Below, in pieces: positions 43,921-52,919 of a DNA stretch of 64,000 bases. This stretch comes from Fundicoccus sp052116145 (GTDB taxonomy: Bacteria > Bacillota > Bacilli > Lactobacillales > Aerococcaceae), in the NCBI RefSeq assembly GCF_052116145.1, contig NZ_JBQKLQ010000001.1, positions 682,001-746,000 of the forward strand, written 5' to 3'. Under the pieces are notes generated by a model. It saw nothing but the letters and a program-made list of their open reading frames with translations. It had not been told where the DNA came from and did no database searches. Within the stretch, counting starts at the first letter, position 1, and each line of letters begins with the position of its first letter. Made by a program: the position numbers and the translations under genes.

Positions 43921-43941
43921 ATTATAACAAACATCCGTTTG
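43921..43941 (-). promoter_or_regulatory. Promoter and possible operator of the monooxygenase gene
   Basis: The minus strand has TGTTATAAT (hexamer 43921-43926). Overlapping its upstream side is CAAAC-ATCC-GTTTG (43928-43941), a perfect 5-bp inverted repeat that resembles a LexA box with one change per half. A larger repeat, ACATCC...GGATGT (43931-43970), encloses it. Confidence 0.45.
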
Positions 43942-44101
43942 AATGAAAGGTAAAGCAAAACGCAGGATGTTTTCTCTGCAACTAAGTTTTTCTTCAAAAA
44001 TAGGCAGTTCAATCAGATAGATTAACCATTTAACCCTTTAAGCTTAATCAAAATACAGTTGATATCAAACATTGTAAATAAAGTCAGTAAAAATAAATAA
44101 A

Positions 44102-44134
44102 AGCAGGTTAACAACTTAATGTTGTCAACCTGCT
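44102..44134 (-). terminator. Terminator of rny
   Basis: AGCAGGTT-ACAAC pairs with GTTGT-AACCTGCT (44102-44115 with 44121-44134) with one mismatch and a 5-base loop. TTTTATTTATTTTT follows on the minus strand. The rest of the 43848-44154 interval holds only the monooxygenase promoter. Confidence 0.85.
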
Positions 44135-44154
44135 GGTAATTTTGTTATTTTCTG

Positions 44155-45714
44155 TTATTTCGCGTACTCAATCGCTCTTGTCTCGCGAATTACTGTTACT
44201 TTAATATTGCCTGGATAGTTCATTTCTTCTTCAATACGTTTCTTGATGTCTCTAGCGATACGAATAGATTGCGCATCGTTCACTTCATTTGGTTTTACCA
44301 TTACGCGTATCTCACGTCCTGCTTGAATAGCATAACTTTGTGAAACTCCGGTAAAACTATTTGAAATTTCTTCGAGTTTTTCCAAACGACGAATATAATT
44401 TTCTAATGATTCGCTTCTTGCACCAGGTCTTGCGGCAGATAATGCGTCTGCTGCAGCAACTAGTACGGCGGTTGTTGAAGTAGGCAATGTATCCCCATGG
44501 TGAGAGGCAATTGAATTAATAACAATTTCCGGTTCATTATACTTATTAGCAATTTCTGCACCGATTTCAACGTGGGAACCTTCAATTTCATGATCAAGCG
44601 CTTTTCCAATATCATGCAATAAACCTGCACGCTTAGCCATGCTAATATCTTCTCCAAGTTCTCCAGCCATTACTCCAGCCAATTTTGCAACTTCAATACT
44701 ATGTTTTAAGACATTCTGTCCATAACTAGTACGATAAGATAAACGTCCTAAAATTTTAATTAAATCTGGATGTAACGAATGCACACCCACATCAAAAGTT
44801 GCTTCTTCTCCAATTTCACGTATCTTCTCATCAATTTCTTTACGAGCGCGATCCACCATTTCCTCAATACGAGCTGGATGGATACGGCCATCTTGAATTA
44901 ATTTCTCTAATGCTAACTTAGCAATTTGACGACGGATTGGATCAAAACCACTGATAACGACCGCTTCCGGTGTATCATCAATAATTAAATCAATCCCTGT
45001 TAAACTTTCAAGTGTTCGAATATTACGACCCTCACGTCCGATAATTCTACCTTTCATATCATCATTAGGTAGATGAACGATTGTGACAGTGTTTTCTGTA
45101 ACAATATCCGATGCACTACGTTGAATAGCCTGAAGGATTATATTTTTAGCGTTTCGATCTGCTTCATCGGTAGCTTTTTGATCAGCATCTCGAATCATTA
45201 GCGCAATATCGTGCGATAACTCTTGCTCGGTTTCATCCATGATGATTTTTCTTGCATCATCACGTGAAAGCATTGAAACTCTTTCCAGTTCAGTCTTTTG
45301 GGCATCAATTAATGATTGAATTCTAGTTTCTTCATTAACTAAATCATCTCGACGTTTGAAGAAATCTTCTTCCTTAGCTTCTAAATTTAGTTCGCGTTTA
45401 TCTAAATTATTGCTTTTGATTTCTAGATTTTCTTCTTTTTGAATTAGCCGCTTCTCTGTACGATTAGCTTCACTACGACGTTCTTTTAACTCTTGCTCAA
45501 CCTCATTACGGTACTTAATATTTTCTTCCTTCGCTTCGAAAAGCGCTTCTCGTTTTAAGATTTGAGCTTGTTTAATTGCATCATCAATGATTGCTTCAGC
45601 GTTAGCTTTAGCACCAGCTACATTCTTTTCGTCGGATTTTTTACGAATATAAAAACCGATTCCTGTCCCTAAAATTAAAGTAACGATCGCGAAGGCGTAT
45701 GACATAAAGTCCAT
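44155..45714 (-). CDS. rny: Ribonuclease Y
   Basis: RNase Y is the membrane-bound endoribonuclease that starts decay of many mRNAs in Firmicutes. It has an N-terminal membrane segment (FAIVTLILGTGIGFYI, residues ~7-22) and a long charged coiled coil to about residue 200. The KH domain includes MKGRIIGREGRNIRTLESLTGID. The HD domain has HSIEVAKLAG, LLHDIGKALDHEIEGSH and ASHHGD. I choose ATG 45714 (519 residues), 6 bases after GGAGGTG; a GTG start three codons earlier overlaps the ribosome binding site. It has an excellent promoter and a strong terminator, so it is transcribed alone. Confidence 0.96.
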   Translation of the reverse strand: MDFMSYAFAIVTLILGTGIGFYIRKKSDEKNVAGAKANAEAIIDDAIKQAQILKREALFEAKEENIKYRNEVEQELKERRSEANRTEKRLIQKEENLEIKSNNLDKRELNLEAKEEDFFKRRDDLVNEETRIQSLIDAQKTELERVSMLSRDDARKIIMDETEQELSHDIALMIRDADQKATDEADRNAKNIILQAIQRSASDIVTENTVTIVHLPNDDMKGRIIGREGRNIRTLESLTGIDLIIDDTPEAVVISGFDPIRRQIAKLALEKLIQDGRIHPARIEEMVDRARKEIDEKIREIGEEATFDVGVHSLHPDLIKILGRLSYRTSYGQNVLKHSIEVAKLAGVMAGELGEDISMAKRAGLLHDIGKALDHEIEGSHVEIGAEIANKYNEPEIVINSIASHHGDTLPTSTTAVLVAAADALSAARPGARSESLENYIRRLEKLEEISNSFTGVSQSYAIQAGREIRVMVKPNEVNDAQSIRIARDIKKRIEEEMNYPGNIKVTVIRETRAIEYAK

Positions 45715-45798
45715 TTGAGTCACCTCCGAATCTATTATAATTTATTCATTTTAAAAATTTTTTGACATAAAACAAATAATGTGTTGCCACATAACATT

Positions 45799-45827
45799 AT
45801 AATACGTTTAAATTCGTAAACTGTCAA
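45799..45827 (-). promoter_or_regulatory. Promoter of rny
   Basis: A perfect -35 TTGACA (45822-45827) and TATTAT (45799-45804) are 17 bases apart on the minus strand. A second TATAAT (RC at ~45735-45740) lies close to the ribosome binding site without a clear -35. Confidence 0.75.
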
Positions 45828-45867
45828 TGAACTAAACCGCTTACGTTAGATAGATTCATTACAAAAA

Positions 45868-45929
45868 AAGATCAATTAACGTAACAAAATACCATTTTAC
45901 TGGGCTTTTGCTATCTATTAATTGATCTT
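45868..45929 (-). terminator. Terminator of recA
   Basis: AAGATCAATTAA and TTAATTGATCTT (45868-45879 with 45918-45929) form a perfect 12-bp stem with a 38-base loop. Seven Ts follow on the minus strand. Confidence 0.75.
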
Positions 45930-45941
45930 ATAACTCTCTTT

Positions 45942-47009
45942 TTAATCTAATGGAAGTTCTGTTACTTCTTTTTCTTTAGAGGCTGATTCTTCCATTGCAG
46001 CCAATTCTTCTGCTGTTCCAATGTTATAATGCTTACGCACTTGTAATTCAACAACTTGACGAATTTCAGGATTATCCTCAAGGTATTGTTTCGCATTCTC
46101 GCGTCCTTGTCCGATTCGGGTATCTCCATACGAGTACCAAGATCCTGCTTTATTAATCACATCAATGTCTGATGCCATATCGACTAATTCTCCTGTTTGA
46201 GAGATACCTAGCCCATACATAATATCAACAATAGCCTCTTTAAACGGAGGAGCAACCTTATTCTTCACAACTTTAATACGCGTACGGTTACCAATCATTG
46301 TCCCGCCATCTTTAATTGTTTCAGTACGTCTTACTTCTAGACGAACGGTTGAATAGAATTTTAATGCACGACCACCAGGTGTCGTTTCTGGGTTCCCAAA
46401 CATAATACCAATCTTTTCACGAATTTGGTTAATGAAGAAACATATCGTTTTTGTTTTGTTTACTGAACCAGATAGTTTACGTAAAGCTTGTGACATTAAA
46501 CGAGCTTGTAGACCCATGTGTGAGTCTCCCATCTCTCCTTCAATCTCTGCACGAGGTACTAGAGCAGCTACCGAGTCAATTACAACAATATCAATCGCTC
46601 CAGAAGCAACTAAAGCATCTGCGATTTCTAATCCTTGTTCTCCTGTATCAGGTTGTGACAATAATAACTCATCAACGTTTACACCCAATTTGGCAGCATA
46701 ATCTGGATCAAGCGCATGTTCTGCATCAATAAATGCCGCCATACCACCACGTTTTTGAACTTCTGCGATTGCATGTAAAGCAACTGTTGTTTTACCTGAC
46801 GATTCCGGTCCATAACATTCAATAATACGACCGCGCGGGTAACCACCAACACCTAATGCTACATCAAGTGCTAATGAGCCAGTAGGAATTGTTTGAATCT
46901 TAGTATCCCCTTTTTCTCCCATCTTCATGATGGCACCTTTACCGTAATTTTTCTCAATTGTTTTCATTGCCATTTCTAAGGCTTTTTGACGTTCTTTTTT
47001 ATCTACCAT
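45942..47009 (-). CDS. recA: Recombinase RecA
   Basis: RecA forms filaments on single-stranded DNA, drives strand exchange and triggers LexA cleavage. Blocks present are MKTIEKNYGKGAIMKMGE, GPESSGKTTVALHAIAE (Walker A), AFIDAEHALDPDYA, VVIDSVAALVPRAEIEG, MSQALRKLSGSVNKTKT, FINQIREKIGIMFGNPETTP and a short acidic C-terminal tail. The real start is ATG 47009 (355 residues), because GGAGG lies just upstream; the in-frame ATG at 47027 precedes the ribosome binding site. A LexA box and promoter lie upstream. cinA ends ~80 bases upstream, the usual cinA-recA-rny order. Confidence 0.97.
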   Translation of the reverse strand: MVDKKERQKALEMAMKTIEKNYGKGAIMKMGEKGDTKIQTIPTGSLALDVALGVGGYPRGRIIECYGPESSGKTTVALHAIAEVQKRGGMAAFIDAEHALDPDYAAKLGVNVDELLLSQPDTGEQGLEIADALVASGAIDIVVIDSVAALVPRAEIEGEMGDSHMGLQARLMSQALRKLSGSVNKTKTICFFINQIREKIGIMFGNPETTPGGRALKFYSTVRLEVRRTETIKDGGTMIGNRTRIKVVKNKVAPPFKEAIVDIMYGLGISQTGELVDMASDIDVINKAGSWYSYGDTRIGQGRENAKQYLEDNPEIRQVVELQVRKHYNIGTAEELAAMEESASKEKEVTELPLD

Positions 47010-47039
47010 GAAAATCCTCCATTCCATAACTTCTTTTAC

Positions 47040-47068
47040 AGTTTATCTAATAATTTGAAAGAATGCAA
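47040..47068 (-). promoter_or_regulatory. Promoter of recA
   Basis: TTGCAT (47063-47068) and TAAACT (47040-47045) are 17 bases apart on the minus strand, just downstream of a LexA box. Confidence 0.7.
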
Positions 47069-47076
47069 GCGAAAAA

Positions 47077-47090
47077 CGAACAAACGTTCT
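47077..47090. promoter_or_regulatory. LexA (SOS) box of recA
   Basis: CGAAC-AAAC-GTTCT matches the Firmicute LexA consensus CGAAC-N4-GTTCG at 9 of 10 defined bases. It lies 9 bases upstream of the recA -35 and overlaps the cinA stop codon (47089-47091). This predicts damage-inducible recA expression. Confidence 0.8.
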
Positions 47091-48357
47091 ATTTTTCTGT
47101 TAAATATTTCCTTAGTAAATTTAAAGCTTCATATTTTGCTATTTCTCGCACAATTTCTCGAGGTTTATCATCAATCATTAATTCTTTTATTTGTGTTGAT
47201 TCATTTTTTATGGCTAGGGCAATAAAAACTCGACCAGCAGGTTGTTCCCCTAAAGGTCCAGGCCCCGCCACCCCCGTCAAACTTAACGCGAAATCAGATT
47301 TACAACGACTTAAACACTGTTCTGCCATATCTTGAGCAACTTGTTCACTCACCACACTGTATTCTTCTATGAGGTCATGATTGACGCCTAATAGAGTTTC
47401 CTTCATCGCTGTTTGATAAGTTACAAAGCCACCTTTGAGTACATCTGATGAGCCAGGAACTGCCGTCAAACTCGTCATCACTAATCCACCCGTGAGGCTT
47501 TCTGCTACGCTTAGCGTTTTCTGACCTTCCTTTAACATCGTTAAAATGTAAGCCTCGAAGGACAGATGTTCCCCACTACCAATATAATAGTCAAGCATTC
47601 TAACTTTTATTTGTTTAGCCATTTGACTATTCATTGAATGCGCTGTTTCTTTGTCTAGCGCACTAGCTGTGATACGAATAGTCGTTAAACGAGGACGTGC
47701 ATAAATTGCCACCGTAGGATTTGTCTGAGAAAGGATTAAATCATCAATTGCTTGGGCAACCCTTGCTTCTCCCAGTCCATAAAAGTTTAGATACATCGAT
47801 TCAATTTCAATCTTTTCTTCACGATGTTTACTCAAATAGGGCTTCACATAATGTTCCATCATATGTTTCATTTCATATGGCGGTCCTGGTAAAACGATAT
47901 AATGTTGGTGTCTTCCAGCCATAAGGCAAGAGCCTCGTTGGTAACCAAGCCCACAAGCTAAGCCGACTTCGTTAAAAAGTGTTTCCCCATTTTCTATAGT
48001 CAACGCTTGACGATAATCCCCCTCTGTCATTTTACGATTGTTTCGTTTGTAATTTGCCTCGACTTTTGCCAATTGAGCTTGATCGTAGACTAGTGGTTCG
48101 TCTAAAAATTCTGCCAATATAATTTTTGTCACATCATCTCGAGTCGGTCCCAATCCACCTGAAAGAATAATGAGGTCTGACCGTTCTGACGCTAAAGTTA
48201 GTGCCTCTTTTAAACGAATTGGATTATCACCTACTACCTGTTGATAATACGTTCCGATGCCGATATCCAATAAACTCTGTGCAATATCACTTGTGTTAGT
48301 GTTTACTATGTAGCCCATTAATAATTCTGTTCCTACTGCGATAATTTCTGCTTTCAT
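47089..48357 (-). CDS. cinA: CinA (competence/damage-inducible; NMN amidohydrolase-like)
   Basis: CinA joins an N-terminal molybdopterin-binding-like domain, which in related proteins acts as ADP-ribose pyrophosphatase, to a C-terminal domain related to nicotinamide mononucleotide deamidase. The first shows IAVGTELLMGYIVNTNTSDIA, ILSGGLGPTRDDVTK and VLPGPPYEMKHMM. The second shows TLSVAESLTGGLVMTSLTAVPGSSDVLKGGFVTY and ALSLTGVAGPGPLGEQPAGRVFIA. At 422 residues it is full length. In streptococci it is part of the competence regulon with recA. Here it ends at the LexA box in front of recA. Confidence 0.95.
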   Translation of the reverse strand: MKAEIIAVGTELLMGYIVNTNTSDIAQSLLDIGIGTYYQQVVGDNPIRLKEALTLASERSDLIILSGGLGPTRDDVTKIILAEFLDEPLVYDQAQLAKVEANYKRNNRKMTEGDYRQALTIENGETLFNEVGLACGLGYQRGSCLMAGRHQHYIVLPGPPYEMKHMMEHYVKPYLSKHREEKIEIESMYLNFYGLGEARVAQAIDDLILSQTNPTVAIYARPRLTTIRITASALDKETAHSMNSQMAKQIKVRMLDYYIGSGEHLSFEAYILTMLKEGQKTLSVAESLTGGLVMTSLTAVPGSSDVLKGGFVTYQTAMKETLLGVNHDLIEEYSVVSEQVAQDMAEQCLSRCKSDFALSLTGVAGPGPLGEQPAGRVFIALAIKNESTQIKELMIDDKPREIVREIAKYEALNLLRKYLTEK

Positions 48358-48491
48358 AAAACCCCTCTATCTTAAATACGTATTTAATCCGCAAATATGC
48401 GTCGAACTTCCCATTTAGTTAATAAAGACACCAAATAAATTAATAAAGATACATGCCCCCTTATTAAAATAACCCTCTAAGCAAATAAAGA

Positions 48492-48511
48492 CGAATGAAC
48501 TCAATCATTCG
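48492..48511 (-). terminator. Terminator of pgsA
   Basis: CGAATGA (48492-48498) and TCATTCG (48505-48511) form a perfect stem, with TCTTTATTT after it on the minus strand. It separates pgsA from cinA. Confidence 0.65.
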
Positions 48512-48533
48512 CCTCTAATTTTAGTTTATAGTC

Positions 48534-49118
48534 TTATTCCACTGTATCCATAAAGACAAATCGTCCTTGGTAAAAGTACTCTATGCCCGAATAAAGCGTA
48601 AAGAACAAGCAAATATATAATAAAATATCCGCCATTGGAATGTTTAGCATAACAAAGCCTGCGTCATTAAATAGATAGAAAATTATTGAAAACATTTGAG
48701 AAAATGTTTTAATTTTCCCAGGCATTGCTGCTGCCATAACTTTTCCATCATGCTGAGCAAGTAAAACTCTCAAACCAGTTACTAGCAATTCACGACTAAT
48801 AATAATAATCGCTATCCAAGCAGGTATAACATTAGCAGTGACTAACATGATTAACGCTGCCAAAACAAGTAATTTATCTGCCATGGGATCTGCAAATGCA
48901 CCAAAAGATGTCACTAAGTTATATTTACGAGCCAAATAGCCATCTAAATAATCAGTAAAACTAGCCATCGCAAAGATGATGCCTGCGACTAATTGATGAA
49001 CCGGGATAACTGCCCCCATCCAAGTGACTTGTCCCCAGTCAAGTGGTAAAGTTAACAATATAATAAATACTGGAATCATTACAATTCGTGCTAGCGTCAA
49101 TTTATTTGCTATATTCAT
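48534..49118 (-). CDS. pgsA: CDP-diacylglycerol-glycerol-3-phosphate 3-phosphatidyltransferase
   Basis: PgsA makes phosphatidylglycerol phosphate, the precursor of phosphatidylglycerol, in the membrane. The protein begins MNIANKLTLARIVMIPVFI. It carries the CDP-alcohol phosphotransferase motif in DYLDGYLARKYNLVTSFGAF followed by ADPMADKLL, with the required Asp residues. Four or five hydrophobic segments are visible across 194 residues. The gene begins 9 bases after the rodZ-like gene, the common rodZ-pgsA-cinA-recA arrangement of Firmicutes. The ribosome binding site is weak (GAGTAGTGAT). Confidence 0.95.
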   Translation of the reverse strand: MNIANKLTLARIVMIPVFIILLTLPLDWGQVTWMGAVIPVHQLVAGIIFAMASFTDYLDGYLARKYNLVTSFGAFADPMADKLLVLAALIMLVTANVIPAWIAIIIISRELLVTGLRVLLAQHDGKVMAAAMPGKIKTFSQMFSIIFYLFNDAGFVMLNIPMADILLYICLFFTLYSGIEYFYQGRFVFMDTVE

Positions 49119-49127
49119 AATAAATCA

Positions 49128-50183
49128 CTACTCATTTCCGGTGTTAGTACCTGGGTCTAAAACAGCGGGTCCTTGATATTCTTCTGTTGTTTCTTCTGCT
49201 GTTTCTTCGCCAGTTTCTTCAGTTTCATCAGACGGTATGTCTAATTCAATTGTTTCGTTCGATTCCACTTGGTTAGTATTCTCCGTTTCATCACCTAACA
49301 CAAACACTACGGTATCTGCGAAGAATGGATTATCAATTGGTAATTGTGTTCCATTAACTAAGAGTAAACCACCTTCTGGATAGCCAAAACGAATTCTAAA
49401 GCTAGTCGTACCTTCTGATACACCAGCAAATTCAAAGGTATCTCCTTCGGCAATCGACTCATCAACAACCATCATCTCATCTTCATACATACCTACCCAA
49501 ACAAAACCAAGTCCTTCTACTTCAAATGTATAATCAGAGAAAGAACCACTAATCTCGTAAGTCGTTTCTTCCCCCTCAGCTGAAACTAAAGTAAGTACTT
49601 GATCACCTACTTGAATTTGATTATCTGCCAACTCTGCCTCAGAGTCCAAACTTTCAACAGAGGATTCATCTTCTGTAGGTAATGCAACTGAATCAGGTTC
49701 AACTGAGCTAACGATGCTAGTCGATGATGATTCCGTCACATTTGTATTTTTTTCGACATTTCCTATACGATTAATTGCTATAATTAATGTCAACATAATC
49801 AAAACAATAATAGCCACTAAAAAAACAACTGGTAAATAAGAAAACACTGACTCCCAGGCAGTTTTTTCATTATTATTTTGTCTTTGAGATAGTCGGCTAG
49901 GTATGACTGTTTCAGTCGGTACTACGGTTTCATCAATCTCATCTGATTGAGTTTCAAGCTCTTCTTGATATTCTTCAAGCAACTCGTCACCATTCAAACC
50001 TACCATATCTGCGTATTGTTTAACAAATGCTCTGACATAAAAAGTGCCTGGCACTTCTTCATATTGTCCCTCTTCAATTGCTTGTAAATATTTCTTTTGA
50101 ATCTTAGTCATTTGTTGCAATGTATTTAATGTGTAGCCTTTTTCAACACGGGCTTCTCTTAAACGTGTACCTAATTCACTCAT
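49128..50183 (-). CDS. rodZ: RodZ-like (YmfM) cell-shape protein
   Basis: The N-terminal helix-turn-helix domain (MSELGTRLREARVEKGYTLN through VPGTFYVRAFVKQYADMVGL) is of the RodZ/XRE type, which binds MreB in rods. An acidic linker leads to one membrane segment (SYLPVVFLVAIIVLIMLTLII, about residues 116-138). A Ser/Glu-rich outside stretch and a DUF4115 domain follow, the latter containing YTFEVEGLGFVWVGMYED and TTSFRIRFGYPEGGLLLVNG. The Glu/Thr-rich tail is unusually long. I choose ATG 50183 (351 residues) because AAGGGAGC lies upstream; the longer frame from 50216 reads through that site. It is followed by pgsA. Confidence 0.9.
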   Translation of the reverse strand: MSELGTRLREARVEKGYTLNTLQQMTKIQKKYLQAIEEGQYEEVPGTFYVRAFVKQYADMVGLNGDELLEEYQEELETQSDEIDETVVPTETVIPSRLSQRQNNNEKTAWESVFSYLPVVFLVAIIVLIMLTLIIAINRIGNVEKNTNVTESSSTSIVSSVEPDSVALPTEDESSVESLDSEAELADNQIQVGDQVLTLVSAEGEETTYEISGSFSDYTFEVEGLGFVWVGMYEDEMMVVDESIAEGDTFEFAGVSEGTTSFRIRFGYPEGGLLLVNGTQLPIDNPFFADTVVFVLGDETENTNQVESNETIELDIPSDETEETGEETAEETTEEYQGPAVLDPGTNTGNE

Positions 50184-50258
50184 CCAGGTTGCTCCCTTAC
50201 ATCTTTCTAAACACAAAGATATTATAGCACAGAATAATGTCCGAATGATTAATTCTTT

Positions 50259-51545
50259 TTAAGCAATCGGTAAAATAACTGCACGGCTTAGTTCCGCAGT
50301 TGTCCAATATTTTTTTCCATATGCGATAACATCAGATAGTGTCATATCTTTTAAATATTTCAAAGTATTAAAATACTCATAGTCATCAAACTCACTTTCA
50401 ATAATAGCATACGCTATATTTTCTAGCGAATTATGCATTTGCAGTAAGTCTCCAATTCTTCCTTTTATCACTTGTTCAAAATGAATCTGATTTAAATCAA
50501 AAGAATTCTCCCAATCTTTGAGCACATTTTCCCATTCTAATAAGATGTCCTGGGGATAGTCAGTTGAAACGCTTAAATATAAATAATGCATAGGATTTTT
50601 TGAAGAAATCATCCAATCAAAACTATTATCAATCCATTTCTTCTCATACCAAGCTTGAGAGACAGACGCCGTTGGACCAAATAATAAATCTATCAGAACA
50701 GCGCTTTGAAGTGTTAATCGATGCAACTGGTCATTACTCGCGTTAATCTCCCCCAAACGAGCGCCTAATGCTACTAAGGGTTGACTGACTTCCATTCTAA
50801 CTGTTTGCTTATCCACAACAGAGCTTTCCAAAAGGACTGGTTTTGATTGATAAACTAACTCTGGAAATTTTTTCTTAGATTGATTGACTTCTATCAAGGG
50901 AATTACTTTCTCAGGGCTAATATTCCCAACCAGAATCAAACTCATTCGAGAGGGATGGTAAAAAGCATTATAAGCGTTCGTAAGATCCGCATAGGTCGTT
51001 GCATTAACACTTGCTACACTTCCAGCAATATCAATAGCTGCAGGATGATTAGGATACAGTCCTTCTAATAATAACTGATGAATTCGCCAATGAGGGCTAT
51101 CAAGATAAGATATAATTTCTTGTTCAATAATTCCCTTTTCTTTTTCGATCCCATCCTTTGTAAAATAAGGTGTTTGAACAAAGTCTAGTAAAGTTTCAAT
51201 ATTTTTTTCGATTTGAAAAGAAGTAGAGAATAAATAACTTGTTTGGAAATTCGTAGTAAAAGCATTGGCCTGTGCACCTTGTCTCATGAATTTGACGAAA
51301 GCATCTTCACCATTTTGACCTTCAAACATCTTATGTTCCAGAAAATGAGCGGCACCGGCTGGTATTGGAATCACTTCACCAGTTTGTACATTCTCAATAG
51401 CCACGTCTAATGAACCAAAATTGGTGGTCAAAATACCATATACACGATGATAATCTTCTTTGGGAATCAATGTCACACTCAACCCATTTTTAAGTTTGGT
51501 CTGAATCATTGTTTCGTCTACATCCTTAAAAAATTGCTTATGCAT
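50259..51545 (-). CDS. ymfH: M16 family zinc peptidase (YmfH-like)
   Basis: This 428-residue protein has the inverted zinc motif HxxEH (HFLEHKMFEG, near residue 67) of pitrilysin-type peptidases, and the downstream Glu in EKEKGIIEQEIISYLDSP about 75 residues later. The fold is duplicated, with a second half around TVRMEVSQPLVALGARLGE. In Bacillus and lactic acid bacteria ymfH pairs with the non-catalytic ymfF next to ymfM/rodZ and pgsA, as here. The substrate is not established. Its start overlaps the end of the ymfF-like gene by 8 bases, so the two are probably translated together as a heterodimer. Confidence 0.9.
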   Translation of the reverse strand: MHKQFFKDVDETMIQTKLKNGLSVTLIPKEDYHRVYGILTTNFGSLDVAIENVQTGEVIPIPAGAAHFLEHKMFEGQNGEDAFVKFMRQGAQANAFTTNFQTSYLFSTSFQIEKNIETLLDFVQTPYFTKDGIEKEKGIIEQEIISYLDSPHWRIHQLLLEGLYPNHPAAIDIAGSVASVNATTYADLTNAYNAFYHPSRMSLILVGNISPEKVIPLIEVNQSKKKFPELVYQSKPVLLESSVVDKQTVRMEVSQPLVALGARLGEINASNDQLHRLTLQSAVLIDLLFGPTASVSQAWYEKKWIDNSFDWMISSKNPMHYLYLSVSTDYPQDILLEWENVLKDWENSFDLNQIHFEQVIKGRIGDLLQMHNSLENIAYAIIESEFDDYEYFNTLKYLKDMTLSDVIAYGKKYWTTAELSRAVILPIA

Positions 51546-52815
51546 CCAATTCCCTTCCTTTCAATACAAAACTCGTAATAGCCTTTAACTCATTGAGTAA
51601 TACCAACAAATCTTCCTCTTGAACATCTTCAACATAATCACGATAAACGTTGGCATCTCTAGGAAAAGTTGGCTGCAAAAATTGATTAATTTGCAAATAC
51701 AACTCTGTCTCTTGATAATCTCTAGATTGGATATGATCACTGATTAATGTAAACTTAACCTCCGCTAAAAAACTTTTATCGGCAACTTTTTCTTTCACTA
51801 ATTCCAACAGATTATTCACTTCATTCATTACATGACCAACCTTTTCACCATCAACTGAAGCAAAAACCAGCAATAAGCTCCGTGAAAAATCAACAGATGA
51901 ATAAATAGAATAAGCCAAACTTTGACTCTCGCGAATCTCCATGAACAACAATGAATTCGGCAATCCACCAAATATTGCATTCAACAGTTGCATTTGTACT
52001 CGCCCACGTAACGTACTGATAAAGGGGAAATGATACGCCATTGCCAAATGGCTTTGTTTGCCATCAACTTCTTTAGTAAATAGTTGGTATGATGTTTCGG
52101 GCGCAATAATTTGATTATTACTGTAGTTATAATCAATAACTCGAGAGGATAATGGCCACTTTCTTACCGTAGTCATTAACTTTTCTTCGCTAAATTCACC
52201 ATGAACGCCAATCAATACCAGAGACTCATCTAATAGTTTTCGATACTCCTGCGCTAAATCTGCTAACGTTAATTCTCTCAATATTGAATCGCTACCTAGA
52301 CCATCCAAATATTTAGTTGTATCATTCTGGTAAATTTTCTCCAGTAGATTTTGGGCTACTAAATTCGTTTTAACATCTTTTCGACGTTTGATTCTTGTCA
52401 ATAATAATTGCTTTTCTCGTTTAAAACGCGCCAAAATAAATTCATTTGAGTCATCAAAACTTTGCTCGAACAGCAGTGAGTAGATCAATGAAAACCACTC
52501 ACTCAATAAATTCGGTGCTAAATCTTTTATAAGTGACGGTCGTACTAAAGTAGAACTTAGTGTAAATTCAAGAAAATTACCGTTTCTTTGGACTGAAACG
52601 CCTAAGCTTGATCCATATAAGTTGGCCAATTTTTGTTCTAATATTCCCTTGTTTTTAATTGATATAGACCCATCTTCAATCATTCTAGCAATTAATGATC
52701 GTTTAGAAGCAGAAGCTACTGAATATGGCGTTATAAATTTAACGACTATCATATTCGATTTGTATTTTTTCGATAATTTGGTATCTAGATATATCCCTTG
52801 ATATAGTTCTTTCAC
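51538..52815 (-). CDS. ymfF: M16-like peptidase homologue without zinc site (YmfF-like)
   Basis: This ~425-residue protein is related to the M16 family but has no HxxEH. The corresponding region reads FITPYSVASASKRSLIARMIEDGS. The second-half patterns (HLAMAYHFPFISTLRGRVQMQLLNAIFGGLPNSLLFMEIRE) are clear. It is therefore likely the non-catalytic partner of the downstream YmfH-like peptidase. I choose GTG 52815 as start, 7 bases after AGGAG; the ATG at 52830 precedes that site. The nup operon terminator lies directly upstream (52850-52894). Confidence 0.87.
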   Translation of the reverse strand: MKELYQGIYLDTKLSKKYKSNMIVVKFITPYSVASASKRSLIARMIEDGSISIKNKGILEQKLANLYGSSLGVSVQRNGNFLEFTLSSTLVRPSLIKDLAPNLLSEWFSLIYSLLFEQSFDDSNEFILARFKREKQLLLTRIKRRKDVKTNLVAQNLLEKIYQNDTTKYLDGLGSDSILRELTLADLAQEYRKLLDESLVLIGVHGEFSEEKLMTTVRKWPLSSRVIDYNYSNNQIIAPETSYQLFTKEVDGKQSHLAMAYHFPFISTLRGRVQMQLLNAIFGGLPNSLLFMEIRESQSLAYSIYSSVDFSRSLLLVFASVDGEKVGHVMNEVNNLLELVKEKVADKSFLAEVKFTLISDHIQSRDYQETELYLQINQFLQPTFPRDANVYRDYVEDVQEEDLLVLLNELKAITSFVLKGRELDA

Positions 52816-52849
52816 ACTCTGTCTCCTCATTTAACAAATAATAAAAATA

Positions 52850-52894
52850 ACCGAAATAGCGACCTACGCTTCATAAGCTAGTCACTACTTCGGT
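52850..52894 (-). terminator. Terminator of the nup operon
   Basis: ACCGAAATAGCGAC (52850-52863) pairs with GTCACTACTTCGGT (52881-52894) with two mismatches; TTATTTTTATT follows on the minus strand. It separates nupQ from the ymfF-ymfH pair. Confidence 0.75.
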
Positions 52895-52919
52895 CATAAA
52901 ACTCAGTCTTTTCGTTGTT

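Noticed and set aside
46432..46732. Overlapping open frames antisense to recA
   Set aside because: Codon shadows of a highly conserved gene; no supporting signals.
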